The notes below the pieces were generated by a model. It was not told the DNA's origin. It searched no databases and saw nothing but the letters and a program-made list of their open reading frames with translations. This document shows, piece by piece, positions 11,135 to 21,395 of a stretch of DNA of 64,000 nt (positions are counted from its first letter, which is position 1; each line of letters starts with the position of its first letter). This DNA comes from Triglochin maritima (taxonomy: Eukaryota; Streptophyta; Magnoliopsida; Alismatales; Juncaginaceae). The position numbers and the translations under genes are program-made. The DNA lies in contig OY821775.1 in assembly GCA_963682175.1 (NCBI GenBank), positions 10,326,501 through 10,390,500 on the forward strand. Direction: 5' to 3'.

Positions 11135-14100
11135 AACTTTTACCCGATTTTGCCTTTTTCAAATTTTGGATTTATTTTCAACAAAATTTGAACTTGAGGG
11201 GGTTTTAGCAAATTCACAACTTATGCAATATATTATCCTATGCAACAATAAATTATTGTACCCCATAATATATGCATCTCATATGAATTTATCATGATTC
11301 TAATTATGTTATATATAACATAATTTATTTTACTTGTTCACCACATGTGTCATATTTTCTATAAGAAACCTGACACATCATATGAACCAAAAATCAAGCT
11401 TCTTGTTTCTCGGTTTCTTGCGGTGTGACCTATGGGAGGATCTATACTAAGTTAGCAGTGATATTAAGAGCTTAATATCACAAGCTATAAGCGGTATCTA
11501 GCTACACATTATAGCTCCCAATTAGTTAGATGTCTTAATTCCACTCGAACCAAAACCCGATCCATTTAGTGATGGAGTGCACCACTTGTGTCCGTCCCTT
11601 GCCTCATGATATTAAGAATACACACAAAGTAGTATTGTGTCATCTTTGTATTAGTATTCATTTCTTGATCTCTTTAAGCTAGTTATAAATATGTGACTTA
11701 ACTCAAATCACATTGTGCACATTATAACTTTGCTTTATCAAGGGGCCCACTAATATCATCACTCAATTAAGAGGGGCAATGATAATCTTTTGACTAACTA
11801 TCTTCTCCAACAAAAGTTGTACTTAACCAACTAATGCCTTTACACTACACTGATCGATAGTTCAAGACACTGATCTAATTAAGTATTCCTTAAGTGATTA
11901 GATATAAGTCTCATATCAAAGGACCAAAGACACAGTAAAATATTAATGACACAGAAACACATTTCTATAATATTTTACTTATTAGGTATATTCAGTATAC
12001 AAAAGTAATATTTTCCTCTTTTGCATACCCGTGTTGTCACTCACTTGTAGAGCTACAATGATCTATGACCAACACGACAATCTTAACTCGGTAATTAATG
12101 TTCCATGTTAATTACCATGATTGCGAATATCTTTTGTTTTATGTAAACCAATATCTTTTAGAGCTCTACGGTTAAGGACCAAGAGCATCTTCCTTAACAC
12201 TTCTAAAAGACGAATAACATAAACAAGGAACAAAATGATTTCTCATTCAATTCATAATAATTGACATTTAAAAGTAAAACTTTTAGAACACATTCCCTTC
12301 AGTTGTAGCGTCATCGTTGTCTGGTGAGGAGAATGCCCAACTTTGGCATATGAGGTTGGGGCACATGAGCGAGAAAGGCATGGCAGTGTTGAACAAACGT
12401 GGTTTGTTTGGAAGTCAGAAAATAGGCAGTCTGGACTTCTGTGAATTTTGTGTTTTGGGGAAGCAGAAGAGGGTTAGCTTCTCAGCAGCTAAGCACACCA
12501 CCAGTGTCACTTTAGATCATGTCCACTCTGATTTATGGGGACCTTCTCAGGTTCCATCAAAAGGTGGAGCTCGCTACATGCTCACATTTATTGATGATTT
12601 CTCCAGGAAGACTTGTGTTTATATTCTGAAACAAAAGAATGACGTGTTTCATAATTTTCAGCACTGGAAGGTTATGATTGAGAATCAAACAAGAAATAAG
12701 ATTAAGGTTCTTAGGACGGATAATGGTTTGGAGTTTTGTTCCTCAGAGTTTAACGATTTCTGCAAAGATGAAGGAATCGTGGGACACCGAACCGTACGTC
12801 ACACACCACAACAGAACAGAGTAGCGGAACGTCTGAATCGAATTCTCTTGGAGAGAGCTAGATGTATGCTTCTGAATGCTGACCAGACTAAGGATTTTTG
12901 GGCAGAAGCAGTGTATACCGCTTGTTATTTAGTGAACCGTTCGCCTCACACCATTTTGGATATGAGAACACCGGAAGAAGTTTGGACAGGTGGAGCTTCA
13001 GATTTGTCCAAGTTGAGAGTCTTCGGTTGTCCAGCGTACGCACATGTAGATCAAGGAAAATTGAATGCTCGGTCGTTGAAGTGTATATTCCTTGGCTACG
13101 ATTTGGGTGTGAAGGGTTATCGTCTGTGGTGCAAGGAATCTCAGAAGCTCATGGTTGAAAGAAATGTTGTCTTTAATGATCTTGCTATGTTACCTTCCAG
13201 GAAAGACACTGTTATTTCTACTCCCGTGTCAAGTGGGACTCCAACTCAGGTGGAGCCACCGGTAGTGACTGCTGATGAGGATACCAGTGTGACACAAGGA
13301 GAGAGTTCGAAATCTGAAGAAGATGAAGAGTATTTGTTGGCAAGGGACAGAGAGAGGCGGCTGACCAAGAAACCCCGTAGATATGCCGAATCAGTCCTTG
13401 CATATGCTCTTAGTGCAACTGAAGATATTGGAGCCTCTGGTGAGCCGAGCAAGTATTCAGAGGCAATTTCGGCACCCGATTCAGCTGCTTGGGTGGGTGC
13501 AATGAATGAAGAGATGTTGTCTCTTCATAAGAACCAAACTTGGAAGCTGGTAGAACTTCCAAAAGAAAAATGGCCGTTAGCTGCAAATGTGTCTTCAAGA
13601 AGAAAATCGAGGGTCTCTTAGATGTGAGGTACAAAGCTCGATTGGTTGCTCGTGGTTTTAGTCAGGTGGAGGTGTGGATTATAGCGATATTTTCTCACCC
13701 GTTGTGAAGCATACTTCTATTCGTGTCTTGTTGAGTTTGGTTGCAATTCATGATTTAGAGTTAGAGCAACTAGATGTGAAGACCGCTTCCTACATGAAGA
13801 ATTAGAGGAGCAAATTTACATGTCCCAGCCGTAGGGCTTTGTGGTCGAGGGTAAGGAGAATCAGTTCTGTTTGCTGAAGAAGTCGCTTTATTGGTTAAAG
13901 CAGTCGCTTCGACAATGGTATAAAAGATTTAATTCTTTTATGGTTGGACATGGGTACGACAGGTCCAGTATGACTGCTGCGTTTACCGAAATGTATTTTC
14001 AGATGATTCTCTTGTTTTGTTATTACTCTATGTAGATGATATGTTGATAACAGCTAAGGACAAGTCTAAAATTTCTGAGCTTAAGGAGTTGTTAAAGGCT

Positions 14101-15075
14101 GAGTTCGAGATGAAGGATCTCGGATCAGCAAAGAGGATTCTAGGTATGGAGATACGTCGCGATCGTACATGCAAGAGCTTGTTTCTCTCCCAGCAGCAAT
14201 ATTTTGAGAAAGTCTTTCATCGTTTTGGCATGGAAAATGCCAAGTCTGAAAGAATTCCTCTCGCTGCGCATTTTAAGCTCTCGGTAGACTTGTGTCCCAA
14301 GAAGGAGGAGGATAAGGCATACATGTCACATATGCCTTATACTAATGCAGTTGGCAGCTTAATGTATGCTATGATATGCACTCGTCCAGATATAGCTCAG
14401 GCGGTCAGTGTGGTGAGCCGTTATATGTCGAATCCAGGAAAGGAGCATTGGTCAGCTGTGAAGTGGATTCTCCAGTATCTAAAATGTACAACTAAGCTAT
14501 CTCTGAAATTTGGTCGATCTTTGTATTCGTTAATGGGGTTTGTTGATGCCGATTACGCGGGAGACCGTGATAGACGAAGATCTATGACTGGTTATGTGTT
14601 TACTGTTGGGAGCACGACTATTAGCTGGAAAGCGACGTTGCAACACACTGTTGCTTTGTCTACAACGGAGGCAGAGTATATGACAGCGACCAAGGTTATT
14701 AAGGAAGCTCTTTGGCTGAAATGTTTATTTGGAGAGCTTATTCCAGGTCAGAATACAGTGGTTGTTTATTGTGATAGTCAGAGTGTCATTCATCTACGAA
14801 GGATCAGATGTATCACGAGAGGACGAAGCATATCGACGTCCGTTATAACTTCATTTGGGAAATTGTTGCTGAAGGAGGTGTGGTGGTGAAGAATGTGGGC
14901 ACTGAAGATAATCTGGCTGATATGTTGACGAAGCAAGTTATTTCGACTAAGTTCATGGTATGCGTGAGCTTGGTTGGTTTGAGTTCCGAGTAGGTGGAGC
15001 TAAGACGACGACACAATGAGGAAGGAAGTGTTCCTTCAAAGATTTACAAGGGCTATTCAAGGTAAAGGTGGATAT

Positions 15076-15927
15076 TGTTGTTGTTTACCTTGAATATGTG
15101 TTTAAAGTATTCGTGAAGGAAAACAGACATTCGGTCGACCGGAAGGCGTTCGGTCGACCGGATGTGTGTTGTAATTGGTCCAGCAAAATTGTTTGTCCAT
15201 TTTCGGTCGACCGGAATATAGGATTCGGTCGACCGGGCACACAATAGAGCCGAGCAAAAGTTACTGTCGATTTTCGGTCGACCGGAATCTAGGATTCGGT
15301 CGACCGGGAACGTTCGAGGAGCTGGGGGAAAAGTGTCTGTTGATTTTTGGTCGCTGGAACTTAAGTGTACGGTCGACCGAGTATGCACTCGAGCAAGCCA
15401 GAAAAGTTACTGTCGTTTTTCGGTCGACCGGTAAAAGCTGGTTCGCGATACAGTTATTGGATTGGTGGACCGAAGCACCCGTTCGGTCGACCGTTTGGAC
15501 CCAGTTCTGCCCACGTTTTGCACATTACTCCACCCGATTTTGGTGCAACTTATACTTGTTTTGACCTCATATATAAAAGCAATTTTCACCCCCTTTGTAA
15601 TAGAGAACAATTAGATTGTTTTGAATGTCAACTTTTGCATTCTTGAGAGAAAAGAGAGAGAGAACATCCTTGTGATTCGGTGGGAGAATTTTGAACCGGG
15701 TGTTTCGTGGGTTCGTTCGCGTCTCCTGTAAGCATCTCTTGTAATACGTTTCTCTATAGTGAATTTGGAGTTGTGTCGTCCGTGGTTTTTCCCGCATTGG
15801 GTTTCCACGTTAATCTTGCGTGTTTTGTGTGATTTGGATTTTGGATTTGCGTTTTGTTCTCAAGTTTAGCCAATTGGATTTGTTATTTCTGTTCCGCTGC
15901 GTATTTGGGATTTGTTTTAATTCCTAA
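15076..15927 (+). repeat. 3' LTR of copia element A
   Basis: Starts TGTTGTTGTTTACC after the purine-containing stretch AAGGTGGATAT and ends near TTCCTAA. Relative to the 5' LTR it lacks a 24-base segment, which removes one palindrome box by apparent recombination between two neighbouring boxes, and it has a disrupted box at about 15347-15355. Nine boxes are exactly CGGTCGACCG, starting at 15132, 15151, 15204, 15226, 15275, 15297, 15370, 15421 and 15484. Confidence 0.9.
15132..15493. repeat. Palindromic box array, element A 3' LTR
   Basis: Nine perfect CGGTCGACCG boxes plus one degenerate (TGGTGGACCG at 15463) and one destroyed box. The five boxes altered by CpG transitions in the 5' LTR are intact, deleted or changed in a different way here, so the ancestral unit was CGGTCGACCG. 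Confidence 0.88.
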
Positions 15928-16464
15928 GAGCACAATCCAAAGTTCATATTCCTCGACAAGTAAAAAAAATCAATATGAAGAAATTGCAAAGAACTCAACT
16001 GAACTTGGACAAACATGATTTACACACTTTCTGCCCATTTTCACGAGAATTGCTTTCATTGAGAGTAAAATAAAAGACCATTGCTTGCATTGTCATGTTA
16101 TTTATGCAAATTATATGATGAAATAACTTTACAAATTTACCATCAATACTTATCAAATAAAAAATGTTTGAGTTAAAAGTTGCAAGGGTGCTAATAGCAT
16201 GTTGTGCCAATGCCCTGGATCAGACAGTAAAAACAGCTACTAACTTGCAAACCTAATATAGGCATTACAAAATTAGCATATGGGAAGTTCTAGTGCAGTA
16301 TATGGTACAATACACTAATAAGTACATTGTGAAAAAAAACACAACAAATATGTGCATAAGAAACAAAGTAATGCTGTGGAAATTTGAAAAACAGATCTCC
16401 TGAGTACCTACACAGATATCCTTCTGTCGAGACTAGAGACTCACTATCTGTGTCACTATCACTT
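15928..16464. other. Spacer between element A and the PPR gene 3' end
   Basis: AT-rich sequence with no supported gene. The part next to 16465 would include the PPR 3' untranslated region. Confidence 0.4.
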
Positions 16465-18489
16465 TCAGGAATTTCTTCTTTTACGGACAAACTCGGCCTC
16501 TTCTATCTTCCCTTCCTTCCGAAGTCCAATTTCCACATCTTCCAAAGAATGAGAAACAGTGTGACCTCTTCCTGTCTCATTGAGCTCGTAGAACAATTTG
16601 AAGGCCTCGTCTACTCTCTTGATCTGACAAAACCCATGAATAGCAGCAGCATAAATTTCTCCTGGCAGATTTGGGTGCTTCTCCAAGCTAAGAATAAGCA
16701 AATCTCGAGCCTCGAAAAAATTTCGATCGTCACAAAGAGATATGATTAACTTCTCCATCTCCAAACAGTAGCCACTCTCGTAGAGAAGATGGGTGATCTC
16801 AAGTCCTCTACTGTGCAGTCCATCCTTGTAAAGACCAATCACAGTAGCCGTCGATAGTTTAATGTCCTGCAGAACTTTCCTTTCCAGCATCAATGCAATC
16901 AAATCGCCCGCTTTTCTTGCTCCACAGCCAGAGTCCAACAACCAAGCAAGCACCGAATGGAAGGTTGTGGTCTTAGGACGGTATCCATTGTTAAGCATTT
17001 TCTCAAAAACCTTCCAAGCAAATTCCATCTCGCCAGTCGCTCGAAATCCATCAAACAATGCTTGAAACGTCTCTTCATCTGGAACAAGATTTCTTCTCAA
17101 CATAGAAATTAAAATATCATACCCATCCCGAAATGCACTTTCTCGGCAATGCCCCAGTATCAACGTCTTAAACGATGCCCAATCCACAATGCCCTTGCTC
17201 AAAAGCAATGCAAACACAACATCTGCCTTTCCCGTCTTCCCATTCTGGCAAAGGTACTCAAAGATTGGATTATATGCGGCCATGATAGGTTTAGAACCAC
17301 CTCTCCTTAGCAAAACCCGTCTTTCAACCAAGTCATCCAACAACTTCTCAGCGACCTCATAATCTCCTTCACCACATAACGCACGAACAAGCACACTATA
17401 AGACGCTGAATCAGGCTTCAACTTCAACTTCGGCATCTTGTCAAACACCTTCAAAGCATCATCAACCCTCCCTTCCCTGCAATGAGCATTAATCAAAGTA
17501 TTAAAAGTGCACACATCCGGTCTGAATCCCCTTTCCTCTCCTCCCGAGGAAACACCCTCGAACATCTCCATCGCCCTTCCGATCTCTCCCGCCTCACAAA
17601 GACCATGAATAATCGTATTATACGTAACATCGTTCGGCTTCACGCCCTCCTCCACCATCTCCCTGAACAACCCCAGCGCATCCTCAACACATCCCTTTGC
17701 GCAAAACACTCGTATCAAGGTCGTATAAGTCACCACATTGGGCCTCACCTCCTTCCGCTTCATCCCCTCAAAAAATTTCACCGCAACCGAAACCTTCCCG
17801 GCCCGGCAGACCCCATCGAGAAGAGTATTATACGTCTGCACATCCGGCCGAACACCGAACCCCTCCATCTTCCGAAAGTACCGGAACGCCTGCGGAAGCC
17901 CTCCAGTCAAGCAGAACCCCCTGATCATAGTATTAAAAGTGCACAAATCCGGTGATATTCTCGAACCTTCGGCGGTCATTTCGTCGAACAGGTTAGCGGC
18001 GGCGACGGTGCGTCCACGAGAGAAGAAGGCAGCCAAAAGAGAATTGTAGGAGAAAACGGACGGAGGCACGCCGAAGGCGGACTTCATCTCCCGGAAGAGA
18101 CGGACGGAGGATCTGATCTGGCCGTGGAGGGCGTGGGCGCGGAGGAGGAGGTTGAAGAAGCGGTCGTGGAGGAGGAGGAGGGAGTCGTGGGGAGGGGAGG
18201 AGTGGAGGGAGAGAAGGAAGCGGCGGGCGAGGGGGAGGTGGTGGGGGTTGCGGGTGAGGACGCGGAGCATGACGTAGTGAAGGGCGTCGTCGAGGGGGAG
18301 GTGGCGGCGGCACCAGAGGAAGAAGCGGAAGGCGGTGGTGGGGGAGGGGATGCGAGGGAGCGCGTGGAGGACGGCGGAGCGAGTGAGGTGAGGGATGAGC
18401 GGGGTGAGGTCGGTGGGTATGGTTGGGGTGGAGAGGAGGTGGAGGATTTTACGGGTCAGCTCGCGATTGGGGTTCATGCACACGGACAT
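16465..18489 (-). CDS. P-class pentatricopeptide repeat (PPR) protein
   Basis: An intact intronless frame of 674 residues, typical of plant PPR genes. At least eleven 35-residue PPR motifs can be read, for example VFSYNSLLAAFF (about residue 145), PDLCTFNTMIRGFC (about 181), RPDVQTYNTLLDGVCRAGKV (about 216), RPNVVTYTTLIRVFCAKG (about 251), KPNDVTYNTIIHGLCEAGEI, RPDVCTFNTLINAHCREGRV and KPDSASYSVLVRALCGEGDY. No E, E+ or DYW tail is present, so it is P-class; such proteins bind organellar RNA and act in its stability, splicing or translation (family knowledge). The N-terminus is rich in R, L, H, S and P and lacks acidic residues over its first 30 positions, compatible with an organelle transit peptide. 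It reminds me of the At1g02060 type, from memory only. The first Met at 18489 is used; a second Met four codons on is also possible. The 5' third is strongly GC-rich. Confidence 0.92.
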   Translation of the reverse strand: MSVCMNPNRELTRKILHLLSTPTIPTDLTPLIPHLTRSAVLHALPRIPSPTTAFRFFLWCRRHLPLDDALHYVMLRVLTRNPHHLPLARRFLLSLHSSPPHDSLLLLHDRFFNLLLRAHALHGQIRSSVRLFREMKSAFGVPPSVFSYNSLLAAFFSRGRTVAAANLFDEMTAEGSRISPDLCTFNTMIRGFCLTGGLPQAFRYFRKMEGFGVRPDVQTYNTLLDGVCRAGKVSVAVKFFEGMKRKEVRPNVVTYTTLIRVFCAKGCVEDALGLFREMVEEGVKPNDVTYNTIIHGLCEAGEIGRAMEMFEGVSSGGEERGFRPDVCTFNTLINAHCREGRVDDALKVFDKMPKLKLKPDSASYSVLVRALCGEGDYEVAEKLLDDLVERRVLLRRGGSKPIMAAYNPIFEYLCQNGKTGKADVVFALLLSKGIVDWASFKTLILGHCRESAFRDGYDILISMLRRNLVPDEETFQALFDGFRATGEMEFAWKVFEKMLNNGYRPKTTTFHSVLAWLLDSGCGARKAGDLIALMLERKVLQDIKLSTATVIGLYKDGLHSRGLEITHLLYESGYCLEMEKLIISLCDDRNFFEARDLLILSLEKHPNLPGEIYAAAIHGFCQIKRVDEAFKLFYELNETGRGHTVSHSLEDVEIGLRKEGKIEEAEFVRKRRNS

Positions 18490-18522
18490 GGTGGATACAA
18501 ACGACGAGGGGTTTGATGTTTA

Positions 18523-18850
18523 GGGCACCCTTAATGGGTCGGGCGCGCCCTCGCAGGGGCTGCCGCCCCCTGCCATCCCCGCACAAACTCAACAAATCCC
18601 CCACTGTATATTTTAAATTAGATTTAAAATATAAAATGTAATTTGTTAAATGTTGTGTGAGAATTAAATTTGTTTAATTAAGAAATGATGTGGATGAAAG
18701 AGAGTGTAGGGTGGGTGGGGGTAGCCTGGGCATGGATAAGGGGATTTTTTGGGTGGGTTGGGTGAGCTGACGTGGCAGAGAGAGAAGCTGACGTGGCAGA
18801 GAGAGAGTGCAGGGCGCCCGGGGGTAGCCCGGGCGCTGTTAAATATGCTC
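18523..18850. mobile_element. MITE, TTA target duplication (PIF/Harbinger-like)
   Basis: The left end is GGGCACCCTTAATGG and the right end reversed is GAGCATATTTAACAG, imperfect inverted repeats. TTA flanks both sides (18520-18522 and 18851-18853), the 3-base duplication typical of PIF/Harbinger elements. A related copy starts at 52924: both carry the CACGTCAGCTTCTCT/CACGTCAGCTC pair when read from the same end. It sits about 30 bases upstream of the PPR start codon, so it must overlap that gene's promoter or leader. Confidence 0.72.
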
Positions 18851-18853
18851 TTA

Positions 18854-19002
18854 GGAAAGGGAAGGGGGAGTGTGAATGTTAATAATACACACACGAATAC
18901 GAAATAATATAGGGTATGTATACACACAATTTATTATCGGGTCGGATTTGGGTGTGTTGGTTGGACATTATACTTATTAGGTCGGGTTTGACCGTTTGAG
19001 TA
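18854..19002. other. Short spacer, ending in TSD of next MITE
   Basis: No gene is seen; the last ten bases, CGTTTGAGTA at 18993-19002, are repeated exactly at 19381-19390. Confidence 0.5.
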
Positions 19003-19380
19003 GGGCGGTAAATAAGACGAGTTTCACCCACAAATCTGCTCTGTCCCGTCTAATATGGATAGCAAACAAAAAAATATTATTTGTCAATCCACCTTCTGCA
19101 TAACCTACAACTTGTCTATCAATTACCCACAAAATCGTTTACCCGACCCAAACAATCAAATATGCTACTTGAAATAGCCATTTCCAAGTAGATAGTTTGT
19201 TTTTGGTTGGGATGTTTTTGTGGGTTATTATTATTTCTCAAGTTTTGATATTTTTTTATTTTTCTTAGAAAAATCTAAAATATTAAAGAATAACTTGCAT
19301 AACTCTTCCTGTCTAGTCCAGCTTTAAGCGGTACGAGTAGCGGTGAGACGAAAACCCGCCTCATCCTACTTACACCCTTA
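19003..19380. mobile_element. MITE with 8-10 bp target duplication
   Basis: The segment is flanked by the exact repeat CGTTTGAGTA. Its left end GGGCGGTAAATAAGACGAG resembles the reversed right end AGGGTGTAAGTAGGATGAG, so it has inverted termini. A duplication of 8 (to 10) bases and GGG-type termini suggest a hAT-like non-autonomous element. No coding capacity. Confidence 0.7.
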
Positions 19381-19390
19381 CGTTTGAGTA

Positions 19391-20520
19391 TGGGGTCTAG
19401 GACAATATGATAATAAATAAAATAAGATAATGACTATTTAAGTACATGAAAACACCATACTAGATAAATACACTATAAAATACACAATATACTAATATAT
19501 ATTTTATAAGTGATTAAGTCCACCTATAGACTAATACATTATTACATTTATACTAAACACAAGTTAAATTTCATCTATTTATTCAAACAAAACAAGTTAA
19601 ACAACTAATAACAAACTACAAAAGTAATGATTCGTGTTTTGATTTAAAATCATGTTTTCATGTACCTTATCGTGTCATGTTTGTTTTCGGTAAAACGAAT
19701 TAATTAGAAATTGTGTATATAACGGATAATATAGTTTATACACGATATCATGCTGGTTATACATGATATCGTATCAGATATGGTATGGTATGGATATTAA
19801 GATATGATATCTTATCTATTCCGATACGGGTAACCGAAAATCCTATTAGCATAAGACATTTTGACGACAGGATAATACATAACCCTATTTGATATGCCCA
19901 CTGAGTATTAGTTTGTTTTAAGATTGCTTGCTTTATTTGAATTTATTTGTTTCGTTGTTAAAAAGTTTTTTTTACCTAATGCCAAAAATGAAAATATTTT
20001 GTTTACAAATTTATTTATGTGTATCTATCTATTTTGATTTTTAATTCTGTTTACATATTTAAGGTATCTACTGAAGTACTGATTAAAAATTGAATTGATG
20101 TATTTTAACAATGGTTCAAATATATTCTTTGCATATTTTGTTTTAAGAATGATTCGAATTTATTTACGTACTTAACGGATTATTATTTAAGAATGCTTCA
20201 AATCTAGTTACGTCTTTTACCTATTTTGTTTTAAGAATGGTTTAAATTTGCTTATTTTACACATTTTATTTTAAGAATGGTTCAAATCAATTTACATATA
20301 TACAAATTTAGTTTTAAGAATGGCTAAACCATTCTAAAAACATTTTAACAAAATTTTAAGAATAGTTTAATCCATTTTAATCGCATTTAAAAATTTAATT
20401 CTAACATAAATTATACTACGTGCCCGCGCGTGTGTGTATATATATATATTATATTTCCTACGGTTCCGGAACGAAAGGAGGAGAATAATTCATCCAATCC
20501 AATCCAACCGTATACGATCG
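19391..20520. other. AT-rich spacer with degenerate tandem repeat
   Basis: No gene. Between about 20090 and 20360 the phrase TTTTAAGAATGGTTCAAAT recurs five to six times at roughly 50-70-base intervals with drift, an old degenerate tandem repeat. A TA dinucleotide run lies near 20437-20450. Confidence 0.55.
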
Positions 20521-20524
20521 ACCA

Positions 20525-20533
20525 CTATATAAA
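20525..20533 (+). promoter_or_regulatory. TATA box of the small ubiquitin-like gene
   Basis: TATATAAAT lies about 100 bases upstream of the ATG at 20630, a good promoter position for a short leader. Confidence 0.6.
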
Positions 20534-20629
20534 TATCCCACTGCAAAATCAATAACAATTAACCATCGAACCTTCTCATAGCTCTTTTAATTTTCCGATA
20601 TATATAATACGTAGCCAACCTCCTTCAGC

Positions 20630-20944
20630 ATGGAGGATCCGATGCACATCGACCTGGAAGACGACCAGCACTTCCAAGAGCCACCTAGGAGCGTCTTCGT
20701 GCGGATCGTTGTGCTGCACCAGAAAACCGACGAAGAGGAGGAGCCATTTTTCATGGAGCTGAGCTTGTCGTCCACAGCGAGTAGCCTGAAGAGCACACTC
20801 AGAAGGATGGTGAAGAAAGAGCTTTGTCCGGTCCGGATTCCAGCCAAGTTCAAGTTGGCCCACGACTATTGCTACATGCGGAAGGAGGAGACGTTGGAGT
20901 GGCACAATGTGTCCAGTAGCTCGACTATAATTGTGTCTATCTGA
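20630..20944 (+). CDS. Small protein with probable ubiquitin-like fold
   Basis: An intact frame of 104 residues with a TATA box 100 bases upstream. The pattern resembles a ubiquitin beta-grasp: a first strand VFVRIVVLHQ, a second strand FFMELSLSSTASSLKSTLRR running into the helix position, and a C-terminal EETLEWHNVSSSSTIIVSI that aligns by eye with the ubiquitin TLADYNIQKESTLHLVL region. The acidic head (residues 1-17) precedes the fold. There is no C-terminal diglycine, so conjugation like ubiquitin or SUMO is not expected. I do not recognise a named family; similar small proteins in plants are mostly uncharacterised. The fold call is by eye and could be wrong. The LEA14-type gene follows 0.45 kb downstream on the same strand. 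Confidence 0.6.
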   Translation: MEDPMHIDLEDDQHFQEPPRSVFVRIVVLHQKTDEEEEPFFMELSLSSTASSLKSTLRRMVKKELCPVRIPAKFKLAHDYCYMRKEETLEWHNVSSSSTIIVSI

Positions 20945-21336
20945 GAATTAATTAAGAGATCAATTCTATTACTTGTGTTTAAAACATGATGTCGGGCATG
21001 TACTTTATTGTAAAAAAAGTTCACCAATTTGATGGTGACGATTAGTTTTAAAAGCCAGGAATATTATGTGATTGTTTAATTGTTTACTTAAGAGTTACGA
21101 CGTGGATGATGTTTAGAACAACTACTCGATCGAATTAGAATTGTCGAAATAATATACATATAATATGTAATATGCATGACACACATGGCTCTTTAAGATG
21201 AGCATATGACTTAATTGGATATCATCCACTTGGCTCTTTAGTCATTCCTGTGGTTCAATCCTTGCTGGAATCTAAAGATTCATTTCCATCTCGCGTTGAA
21301 ACAAAACCACCCAACAAATGGCTAATGCACCCACCC
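20945..21336. other. Short intergenic region
   Basis: Contains the 3' flank of the small gene and the promoter of the LEA14-type gene. No other feature is seen. Confidence 0.4.
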
Positions 21337-21343
21337 TATAAAT
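21337..21343 (+). promoter_or_regulatory. TATA box that helps decide the LEA14-type start
   Basis: TATAAAT at 21337-21343 would place transcription start near 21365-21375. The in-frame ATGs at 21342 and 21363 therefore lie at or before the likely start site, and the ATG at 21387 or 21396 is favoured. Confidence 0.5.
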
Positions 21344-21395
21344 GTTGAGAAGCTTAATTTTGATGGCCACAAAAGCAGGAGAAACAATGAACAAT

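Larger units (their letters stand above)
10166..12301 (-). mobile_element. Solo LTR nested in element A (2.1 kb)
   Basis: The insert runs from TGTAGGATTTC to CATTCCCTTCA, i.e. TG...CA termini, and is flanked on both sides by the exact 5-base duplication GTTGT (10161-10165 and 12302-12306). Removing insert and one duplication leaves the host pol frame continuous. No internal domain, primer site or second LTR is present, so it is a solo LTR left by LTR-LTR recombination. On the minus strand it starts TGAAGGGAATGTGTTC, carries a palindrome array (10821-11134) and a TATAAATA box (10630-10637), which supports minus orientation. The length and the start sequence recall Angela/Tork-like copia LTRs; that lineage call is tentative. 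Confidence 0.9.
8979..14993 (+). pseudogene. gag-pol of copia element A, disrupted
   Basis: Gag begins at 8979 (MANHWKIEKLSRDVNF) with a copia-type gag domain but loses frame near 9480-9530. The CCHC knuckle at about 9627-9671 carries a stop in place of a residue between its first two cysteines. Protease follows at 9735 with the active site DTGS near 9808, then the pre-integrase motif LWHMRLGHMSEKG near 12340. The integrase core (HSDLWGP near 12520, FIDDFSRKT) runs to about 13000. Reverse transcriptase begins near 13500 and is frameshifted at about 13615-13670 and 13785. The YVDD motif is at about 14032-14043. RNase H with STTEAEYM lies near 14660. The frame is interrupted at 10166-12301 by a solo LTR. 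Non-functional. Confidence 0.9.
8040..15927 (+). mobile_element. Decayed Ty1/copia LTR retrotransposon (element A)
   Basis: Two direct LTRs of about 0.86 kb bracket gag, protease, integrase, reverse transcriptase and RNase H remnants in the copia order (integrase before RT). The primer binding site TGGTATCAGAGC at 8918-8929 matches the initiator-methionine tRNA type. The pol region is split by an unrelated solo LTR at 10166-12301. The LTR pair differs at a few dozen positions by eye plus a 24-base deletion, so this copy is older than element B. It cannot encode intact proteins. Confidence 0.93.

Noticed and set aside
18124..18516. Plus-strand frame rich in Glu, Gly and Val (130 codons)
   Set aside because: It is the antisense shadow of the GC-rich 5' end of the PPR gene; no domain and no independent promoter.
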